This document shows positions 1-5,018 of a DNA stretch of 5,018 nucleotides, piece after piece. The stretch is from assembly GCA_016931665.1 (NCBI GenBank), contig JAFGEH010000162.1:1-5018 (forward strand), in the 5' to 3' direction. A model generated the notes under the pieces. The model had not been told where the DNA came from. It searched no databases and worked only from the letters and a program-made list of their open reading frames with translations. The DNA is from Candidatus Cloacimonadota bacterium (lineage in GTDB: Bacteria > Cloacimonadota > Cloacimonadia > Cloacimonadales > TCS61). Position 1 is the stretch's first letter; every line of letters begins with the position of its first letter. A program made the position numbers and the translations under genes.

Positions 1-444
1 ATCAGGTCCTTCGCATACCCGGGTTGAGATATCCAGTCCCAGTATTCCGCCTGGTTGCAGGTGATCTCTGATCCTGTCTAAACATAATAATTGATCTTCC
101 ATAGTTAATAGAAGTTGGAATGAGGCATAGCTGATGAAAATAAACCTGAACCTGGCACCCAGGTGAAATTTCCTCATGTCTGCCCGGACTATTTTCAGTT
201 TATGGGAAGGCTTGATTTTCTGATTGAGTCTGTGGAGCATATTCCTGGAAGAATCAAGGGCAGTTATGTTATATCCCTGGTCTGCCAGAGGCAGGGTTAT
301 ACGCCCGGCCCCACAGGCAAGTTCCAGGATGGGATCTCCATATTCATCAGCTAATTTCAGCCATTCATTAACATCCTGAGCCTGTTCCGTGCAGAGAAGA
401 TCGAATTCCCACTCATAGTATCTGGCAAAATCATCCCAGGACAT
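1..444 (-). CDS. Class I SAM-dependent methyltransferase, N-terminal part (truncated by window edge)
   Basis: An open frame of 148 codons starts at the ATG at 444 and runs off the left edge without a stop, so the C-terminus is missing. The start is supported by a Shine-Dalgarno AAGGA 7 nt upstream and an in-frame TAA immediately before the ATG. The protein begins MSWDDFARYYEWEFDLL, a lead-in typical of small stand-alone methyltransferases. Residues 40-48 (LELACGAGR) are motif I, the glycine-rich SAM-binding loop. LDSS at 63-66 is the motif II acidic residue for the SAM ribose, and RADM at 87-90 fits motif III. FIFISYASFQLLL (101-113) and LQPGGILGLDIS (129-140) match the later strands of the Rossmann-like fold. 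The family methylates small molecules, proteins or RNA, and nothing visible fixes the substrate. It lies 33 nt downstream of the mutase gene and is probably co-transcribed. The fold is confident; the specific function is unknown. Confidence 0.88.
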   Translation of the reverse strand, partial: MSWDDFARYYEWEFDLLCTEQAQDVNEWLKLADEYGDPILELACGAGRITLPLADQGYNITALDSSRNMLHRLNQKIKPSHKLKIVRADMRKFHLGARFRFIFISYASFQLLLTMEDQLLCLDRIRDHLQPGGILGLDISTRVCEGPD

Positions 445-451
445 TTAACGA

Positions 452-456
452 TCCTT
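452..456 (-). promoter_or_regulatory. Ribosome binding site of the methyltransferase gene
   Basis: AAGGA on the minus strand lies 7 nt before the ATG at 444, inside the 33-nt spacer after the mutase stop codon. It supports this start for a gene whose 3' end is outside the window. Confidence 0.75.
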
Positions 457-477
457 TCTCAGTAGGAAATAATTAAT

Positions 478-1830
478 TTACAGAAACTTATTGATACGTT
501 CTTCCACCAGTTGCCTGATCTCCGCCAGCCTTGCTTCGGTTTCAGCTTCAAAGCGCAGCACGAGTACGGGCGTAGTATTGGATGCCCGGCAGAGCGCCCA
601 GCCATCCTTGAATGTCATCCGCATGCCGTCGATATCGTTGACATCATATCCTTCGGCCAGGAAAGAATTCCTTACCTGTTCCACCACTTTGAATTTTGCA
701 TCATCTGTGCTGGGGATATGCAGTTCGGGTGTATTGAACATACGGGGCTGATCTGCCAGGAATTCACTGACCGGCATATCTGTTTTACTCATGATTTCAA
801 GGAATCTGCAAGCTCCGTAGATAGCATCATCGAATCCCAAGTATCTGTCATTGAAGAAGATATGTCCACTCATTTCACCACTTAGTTTAATATCCAGCTC
901 CTGCATCCTGGTTTTAATATTGGCATGCCCGGTTTTGTACATGATCGGTTCGCCGCCGAATTTTTTTATATCATCGAACAGGTTCTTGGAGCATTTGACA
1001 TCGGCAATGATCTTTTCTCCAGGATTCTGCTTCAGAAAATCCCTGACAAAGATATTCAGAACCTGGTCTCCGAAAAGCATTTTACCCTTTTCATCAACTA
1101 CACCCATACGGTCGGCATCGCCATCCAGGCCAATTCCCACCTCAGCTCCGGTTTCTCTGACCCTGGAGATAAGCTGCTGAAGGTTCTTTTCTACAGTCGG
1201 ATCTGGATGGTGATTGGGAAAGCGGCCGTCAGGTTCACAGAACAGGCATTCCACCTGGCAGCCAAGTCGTTCAAGTATCGGCAACAGATAGGGACCGCCG
1301 GCACCGTTACCGGCATCAATGATCAATTTTACAGGCCGTTCCAGCCTGATATTCTGTAACAAATATTCAATGTAGATCTCTCCGATATTTTCGAAAATGG
1401 ATAATTTACCGGATCCTTTGCGGAAATTCCCTTCGAGGATGAGCTTAAGGATTTCCTGAATTTCATCTCCATAAACACTCTGTAACCCTCGATTGAGTTT
1501 GATACCGTTATATTCCGAGGGATTATGGCTGGCCGTGATCATGACTCCGGCATCGGTTTTCAAATGCCAGATGGCGAAGTAAAGTACTGGTGTGGCGACA
1601 AAGCCGACATCCGTAACATCGATGCCGGCATCCCTTAGACCTTCGCTGAACTTACGCTTGAATTGCGGGGTACTGAGCCGGGCATCACCGCCTATGACAG
1701 CTGTCTTCAGGTTCAGATTCCGTAAATGGGTGCCGAATCCCCAACCTATTTCATAAACACTGTCAGCCGTCAGATCACTATCCACCAGACCCCGGATATC
1801 ATATTGCCTGAAAATTTGAGGATTGACCAT
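478..1830 (-). CDS. manB: Phosphomannomutase/phosphoglucomutase (AlgC/ManB type)
   Basis: This 450-residue cytoplasmic enzyme of the alpha-D-phosphohexomutase superfamily interconverts hexose 6- and 1-phosphates, feeding GDP-mannose and UDP-glucose synthesis for envelope polysaccharides. Its length is close to Pseudomonas AlgC (about 460). All family signatures are intact: FRQYDIRG near the N-terminus (7-14), the TASHNP phosphoserine loop with catalytic Ser101 (99-104), the Mg-binding DGDADR loop (236-241), the sugar-binding loop GEMSGH (318-323), and the phosphate-binding RASNTTP in domain 4 (415-421). GEMSGH is the form seen in dual-specificity PMM/PGM enzymes, whereas GlmM usually has GEQSGH, so glucosamine mutase is less likely. 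The ATG at 1830 has AGGAG 6 nt upstream and gives the expected N-terminus. The gene begins 17 nt after rdgB. The symbol follows family usage; mannose versus glucose preference cannot be decided from sequence. Confidence 0.93.
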   Translation of the reverse strand: MVNPQIFRQYDIRGLVDSDLTADSVYEIGWGFGTHLRNLNLKTAVIGGDARLSTPQFKRKFSEGLRDAGIDVTDVGFVATPVLYFAIWHLKTDAGVMITASHNPSEYNGIKLNRGLQSVYGDEIQEILKLILEGNFRKGSGKLSIFENIGEIYIEYLLQNIRLERPVKLIIDAGNGAGGPYLLPILERLGCQVECLFCEPDGRFPNHHPDPTVEKNLQQLISRVRETGAEVGIGLDGDADRMGVVDEKGKMLFGDQVLNIFVRDFLKQNPGEKIIADVKCSKNLFDDIKKFGGEPIMYKTGHANIKTRMQELDIKLSGEMSGHIFFNDRYLGFDDAIYGACRFLEIMSKTDMPVSEFLADQPRMFNTPELHIPSTDDAKFKVVEQVRNSFLAEGYDVNDIDGMRMTFKDGWALCRASNTTPVLVLRFEAETEARLAEIRQLVEERINKFL

Positions 1831-1836
1831 GTAAAA

Positions 1837-1841
1837 CTCCT
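1837..1841 (-). promoter_or_regulatory. Ribosome binding site of the mutase gene
   Basis: AGGAG on the minus strand is 6 nt from the ATG at 1830 and sits within the 17-nt gap after the rdgB stop. It indicates independent initiation of the mutase even though the two genes nearly abut. Confidence 0.82.
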
Positions 1842-1847
1842 GCTTCT

Positions 1848-2432
1848 TTATTTCATTTTTTTTAAAATTGGAATCAATTTCTGAATTGCCCGGCCACGAT
1901 GACTGATCTTATTCTTGTCTTCTTCTGTCATCTGGGCCAGTGTTTTTCCCGTTTCATCAACCCGGAAAACAGCATCATAGCCAAACCCAAATTCTCCCAT
2001 TTCGACTTCAGTAATCTGGCCATTTACTTCGCCTTCCGCCAGGCCAATGATCCTGTCGGGAGAAGCCAGAACGGCTACGGTCCGGAAAAATGCCCGGCGA
2101 TTGGAATTTCCCTCCAGTACTTTGAGTAATTTCAGGCGATTATCCTGGTAAGTGCAATTTTCTCCGGCAAATCGCGCTGAATATACTCCCGGAGCACCCT
2201 GCAGGGCATCTACAAACAAACCTGTGTCATCGGCGAGAGTGATGATACCAGTGTGGACAGAGCATTCCCAGGCTTTCTTGGCTGCATTATCAGCCAGAGT
2301 TTCCCTGTCTTCTATCACTTCCGGCAGATCATTAAAATCGAATGCAGTGAAGATTTGCAGATCAAGGTCTGCCAGGAGAGCTAAAATTTCAGAAATTTTA
2401 TCACGGTTACGGGTAGCCAGCAGTAATTTCAT
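1848..2432 (-). CDS. rdgB: RdgB/HAM1 family non-canonical purine NTP pyrophosphatase (dITP/XTP)
   Basis: This complete 194-residue enzyme, about the length of E. coli RdgB (197), hydrolyses dITP, ITP and XTP to the monophosphate plus pyrophosphate, keeping deaminated purines out of DNA and RNA. The N-terminal LLATRNRDKI (3-12) is the nucleotide/phosphate-binding T-x-N-x-x-K motif. ETLADNAAKKA (44-54) supplies the metal-binding Glu/Asn helix. ADDTGLFVDAL (67-77) carries the catalytic Asp68-Asp69 pair, at the same numbering as in E. coli, followed by GAPGVYSARFAGE (79-91). FGFGYDAVF (148-156) and ISHRGRAI (176-183) form the base-recognition pocket. The start ATG overlaps the upstream gene's TGA as ATGA, implying translational coupling; its own Shine-Dalgarno is weak (AAGG only 3 nt away). 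The last codons lie in an A8 tract described in the findings. No key residue is missing. Confidence 0.95.
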   Translation of the reverse strand: MKLLLATRNRDKISEILALLADLDLQIFTAFDFNDLPEVIEDRETLADNAAKKAWECSVHTGIITLADDTGLFVDALQGAPGVYSARFAGENCTYQDNRLKLLKVLEGNSNRRAFFRTVAVLASPDRIIGLAEGEVNGQITEVEMGEFGFGYDAVFRVDETGKTLAQMTEEDKNKISHRGRAIQKLIPILKKMK

Positions 2433-2977
2433 GCGCCTTGTTTTCTATGGCCGGATAACCAGTTTTGTATCCTCTTCAGGAATGTTTTGTCCAGAAACCT
2501 TTCTGCAGTGATAGTGATCTTCTGTAAAAGCTCCAGTACATCATCTTCCCCGCTCCAGTTATCCAGCAGAATCTGCTTATCAAGTTCATTCAGGATCAGA
2601 TTCAAGCCAAAAACCACCAGGACAAGGTCGTCGATGTATCCCAGGAAGGGGATGAAATCGGGGACAATATCTATGGGTAATATAACATAAGCGGTTATTC
2701 CGCCGACAAATAATTTCTGGGAAGCATTCACTCTAGTATCAAGTGCGAGCCGGCAGAGCATGATAAAGAAATCCGGCAGGCTAAGCAGATAACCGGCAAA
2801 GCGGCTACCGGTTTCTCCTGTGTAATTCTTCACAAATTTATGAATCCTTCTCCTCAGAATTTCATAAAAACGGAATCTTCTTTCAGGATTATTAATAACC
2901 TCAAGTTCATTATTTTTAACCTCTTCAGCTACAAACAGCCCTGAGTCATTCTTCTTGTCAGTATTATTCTTCTTCAT
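2429..2977 (-). CDS. DUF1232 (YkvA-like) small membrane-associated protein
   Basis: A protein of 182 residues when started at the ATG at 2977. The preceding TTG at 2980 could also open the frame, but the strong AGGAGG would then be only 1 nt away, so the ATG is preferred. The first 35 or so residues are polar, rich in Lys, Asn and Glu, and probably disordered. A basic stretch (RRFRFYEILRRRIHKF, about 33-48) follows. The core at about 86-130 is the DUF1232 signature: YVILPIDIVPDFIPFLGYID, then DLVLVVFGLNLIL. This hydrophobic hairpin has the conserved Pro-Ile-Asp and Pro-Asp-Phe-Ile-Pro turns. The C-terminal third is amphipathic helix ending in basic residues. The domain has no settled biochemical function; inner-membrane association is inferred from hydrophobicity. 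It starts 27 nt after valS and its TGA overlaps the rdgB ATG. The domain call is strong; the role is unknown. Confidence 0.88.
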   Translation of the reverse strand: MKKNNTDKKNDSGLFVAEEVKNNELEVINNPERRFRFYEILRRRIHKFVKNYTGETGSRFAGYLLSLPDFFIMLCRLALDTRVNASQKLFVGGITAYVILPIDIVPDFIPFLGYIDDLVLVVFGLNLILNELDKQILLDNWSGEDDVLELLQKITITAERFLDKTFLKRIQNWLSGHRKQGA

Positions 2978-2981
2978 CAAA

Positions 2982-2987
2982 CCTCCT
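2982..2987 (-). promoter_or_regulatory. Strong ribosome binding site of the DUF1232 gene (decides the start)
   Basis: AGGAGG on the minus strand ends 4 nt before the ATG at 2977 and only 1 nt before the in-frame TTG at 2980. The spacing is on the short side for ATG but unworkable for TTG, so translation should begin at 2977. It falls within the 27-nt gap after the valS stop codon. Confidence 0.8.
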
Positions 2988-3004
2988 CTATAGACAAATT
3001 CACT

Positions 3005-5018
3005 TTACTCCAACCCTTTGAGTATATTTTTTGTTTTACTCAATTTCATTTCTACTTCTTCATATTTTGCTCTCTCTTTTTGAATAATATGATCTGGGGC
3101 ATTAGTTAAAAACTTTTCATTATGTAATTTGGAGCTTATTATTTGAAGTTCTTTATCATATTGTTCAACTTGTTTTTCCAGTTTCTGCCGTTCCTTTTCC
3201 AGATCGATCAAACCGCTGAGGGGAAGGAATATTTCAATATCCTGAACGACTGCGGCGATGGACATGACCGGTTGCGCCAGTTGTACATCGACAATTAATT
3301 CGCTGATTTTTGCCAGTTTTCTGAAATAGCTTTCATATTTATGAAAGAGATCAATCTGCTTTCTGACATTAACATTCAAATGGCAGCTGATTTCCATTCC
3401 CGGAGGCAGGTTAACCTGTTTGCGCAGGTTGCGGATGGCAGAAATAGCTTCCTGGATCAGTGTCATATCACTGTTAATGTGCCGATCTATCATTTTCTCT
3501 TCAGCGACCGGGAATTCTGCTATGATCAAAGCTTCTTCCGGCATGGGGAAATGTATCCTGATATTCTGCCATATCTCTTCCGTCAGGAAGGGCATGATCG
3601 GGTGCAGCAGACGCATAGCGTTCTGCAGAACATCGAGCAGTATATATTTGGTGGTTAACTGGCTCGTTTGATCAGCCTGGTCGTAAATCCTGTCCTTGCT
3701 CAATTCAAGATACCAGCTGCAGAAATCCTTCCAGATGAAATCCATCAGCAGATTAGCGGCGTCATTGAAACGCAGATTTTCATAATTTTTCCTGACGGCT
3801 TTGATAACCTGTTGCAGACGGCTGTAGATCCAGTGATCCGCCAGTTCCAGTTTCAATTCATGCTTCTGAGGAAGACCCGGGATTTTATCGGCATTCATCA
3901 TGATATAGCGATAGGCATTCCAGATCTTATTAGCGAAATTCCGGCCGGTTTCCAGTATAGCATCGGAATAATAGCTGTTCTCACCCTTGGGTGTGCTGAA
4001 GATCATGCTGAAGCGAAGTGCGTCTGCCCCGACATTATGGATGATATCGATGGGGTCAGGGGAATTTCCCAGAGATTTACTCATAATCCGGCCGGTTTCA
4101 TCCAGAACCATACCGTGCAGAAGTACAGTGTCGAAGGGGATTCTGCCCATAAATTCCAGGGTAGCCATGATCATTCTGGCTACCCAGAGATAAATGATGC
4201 CGGGTGCGGTAACCAGGACATTGGTCGGGAGGAAATAGTTCAGTTCTTCAGTATTATCCGGCCATCCGAACACAGAGAACGGCCAGAGCCAGCTGGAGAA
4301 CCAGGTGTCCAGCACGTCTTCATCCTGGTAAAAATCGGTTGAACCGCAATTCTGGCAGATATCCGGGCTTTCTTTGGCTACCACCATTGTCCGGCAGTTC
4401 CGGCAATAATAGACGGGGATCCGGTGTCCCCACCAGATCTGGCGCGAGATGCACCAGTCCCGGATATTCTCCATCCAGTGAAGATAGACTTTAAGCCAGC
4501 GTTTGGGGCTGAATTTGATCTGATTGTTGTTAACTACTTCGATTGCCTTACGGGCCAGGGGTTCCATTTTTACGAACCACTGCTCGGAAAGATAGGGTTC
4601 GACCACGGTATTGCACCTGTAACAATGACCGATGGCATGCACGTGTTTCTCTATTTCTTCCAGCAGATCTTTCTCTTTCAGCAGGGCTACAATCTTCTCA
4701 CGGCATTCAAAACGGTTCAGTCCGCTAAACTCCGGGCCGGCATTTTCATTCATAACGCCATTCTCATCGATAACCACTACCTGGGGCAGGTGATGATTTA
4801 GACCGATTTCAAAATCATTAGGGTCATGAGCTGGAGTGATTTTTACGCAGCCACTGCCGAATTTCTTATCAACGTATTCATCAGCAATTATTGGAATTTC
4901 CCTTTCCTGAAAGGGCAGGATCAGTGTTTTACCGATCAGGTGGCTGTAACGTTCATCGGAAGGATGAACGGCAACAGCCGTATCTCCCAGCATGGTCTCC
5001 GGTCTGGTTGTTGCCACA
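3005..5018 (-). CDS. valS: Valyl-tRNA synthetase, partial (N-terminus beyond window edge)
   Basis: This class I aminoacyl-tRNA synthetase charges tRNA-Val and hydrolyses Thr-tRNA-Val. The frame enters from the right edge; the GTG at 5017 is the internal Val of the editing motif VATTRPET, not a start. About 215 residues, including the HIGH motif, are missing. Numbering from that Val, the editing domain has TTRPET (3-8) and VKITPAHDPNDFE (58-70). Then come a Cys pair (C132, C135), SEQWFVKM (144-151), the return to the catalytic fold at DWCISRQIWWGHRIPVYYC (187-205), and a CX2C-X12-CX2C zinc knuckle (C205, C208, C221, C224). DVLDTWFSS (234-242), VARMIM (279-284) and a variant KMSKS loop, IMSKSLGN (311-318), complete the active site. 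The anticodon-binding domain includes LHPIMPFLTEEIW (471-483). The end is the Lys/Glu-rich coiled-coil arm (about 602-670) diagnostic of ValRS. Fragment plus missing part gives about 885 residues, normal for bacteria. Confidence 0.97.
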   Translation of the reverse strand, partial: VATTRPETMLGDTAVAVHPSDERYSHLIGKTLILPFQEREIPIIADEYVDKKFGSGCVKITPAHDPNDFEIGLNHHLPQVVVIDENGVMNENAGPEFSGLNRFECREKIVALLKEKDLLEEIEKHVHAIGHCYRCNTVVEPYLSEQWFVKMEPLARKAIEVVNNNQIKFSPKRWLKVYLHWMENIRDWCISRQIWWGHRIPVYYCRNCRTMVVAKESPDICQNCGSTDFYQDEDVLDTWFSSWLWPFSVFGWPDNTEELNYFLPTNVLVTAPGIIYLWVARMIMATLEFMGRIPFDTVLLHGMVLDETGRIMSKSLGNSPDPIDIIHNVGADALRFSMIFSTPKGENSYYSDAILETGRNFANKIWNAYRYIMMNADKIPGLPQKHELKLELADHWIYSRLQQVIKAVRKNYENLRFNDAANLLMDFIWKDFCSWYLELSKDRIYDQADQTSQLTTKYILLDVLQNAMRLLHPIMPFLTEEIWQNIRIHFPMPEEALIIAEFPVAEEKMIDRHINSDMTLIQEAISAIRNLRKQVNLPPGMEISCHLNVNVRKQIDLFHKYESYFRKLAKISELIVDVQLAQPVMSIAAVVQDIEIFLPLSGLIDLEKERQKLEKQVEQYDKELQIISSKLHNEKFLTNAPDHIIQKERAKYEEVEMKLSKTKNILKGLE

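Noticed and set aside
163..354. Plus-strand frame of 63 codons
   Set aside because: It lies antisense to the methyltransferase SAM-binding region, has no recognisable domain, and the minus-strand frame encodes clear motifs.
925..1359. Plus-strand frame of 144 codons
   Set aside because: Antisense shadow of the mutase Mg-binding and sugar-binding region; the opposite strand has conserved catalytic motifs across the same bases.
2978..3004. Possible terminator between valS and the DUF1232 gene
   Set aside because: The 27-nt gap contains no inverted repeat followed by a T run and is mostly occupied by the ribosome binding site.
3010..3050. Possible promoter on the minus strand in the AT-rich end of valS (TATACT-like -10)
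   Set aside because: No acceptable -35 hexamer lies 16-18 nt upstream; the nearby TTGAGT is only about 11 nt away. AT-rich coding DNA readily yields such matches.
3668..4342. Plus-strand frame of 224 codons, the longest antisense frame
   Set aside because: It is entirely antisense to the valS catalytic and anticodon-binding domains. The translation shows no domain pattern, and long antisense frames are expected from the codon bias of valS.
4424..4801. Plus-strand frame of 125 codons
   Set aside because: Antisense to the valS editing and zinc-knuckle region, with no family resemblance in the translation.

Overview
All recognisable genes lie on the minus strand and form one compact run, in transcription order: valS (5' end beyond the right edge), a DUF1232 membrane-associated protein gene, rdgB, a phosphomannomutase/phosphoglucomutase gene, and a class I SAM-dependent methyltransferase gene (3' end beyond the left edge). 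Junctions are very short: 27 nt, a 4-nt ATGA overlap, 17 nt and 33 nt. I see no terminator or convincing promoter between genes, so a single transcription unit is the simplest reading. The plus strand carries only antisense shadow frames.

Region by region: 1-444 is the methyltransferase N-terminal half. 478-1830 is a full-length PMM/PGM with all four family signatures. 1848-2432 is a complete RdgB/HAM1 pyrophosphatase. 2429-2977 is the DUF1232 protein, best started at the ATG at 2977 rather than at an upstream TTG. 3005-5018 is about three quarters of valyl-tRNA synthetase, from the middle of the editing domain to the C-terminal coiled coil. No stretch over 300 bases is without a gene.

The organism is a bacterium of middling GC (hand count about 45-50% in the gene bodies) with clear Shine-Dalgarno sites (AGGAGG, AGGAG, AAGGA). 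The ValRS phrases LGNSPDP and PTNVLVTAP resemble my recollection of Bacteroidota/Chlorobi/Cloacimonadota-type (FCB group) enzymes. That placement is an inference and only weakly held.

Functionally this is housekeeping: aminoacylation of tRNA-Val with editing, cleansing of non-canonical purine nucleotides, and hexose-phosphate interconversion for envelope sugars. The two conserved-domain proteins have unknown substrates or roles. I do not see a defence system, mobile element, CRISPR array or other novel system. The points worth a second look are small: two unusual residues in the ValRS ATP-site signatures, a sharp AT-rich island across the valS/DUF1232 junction, an A8 slippery tract that could join rdgB to the mutase frame, and the placement of the DUF1232 gene.
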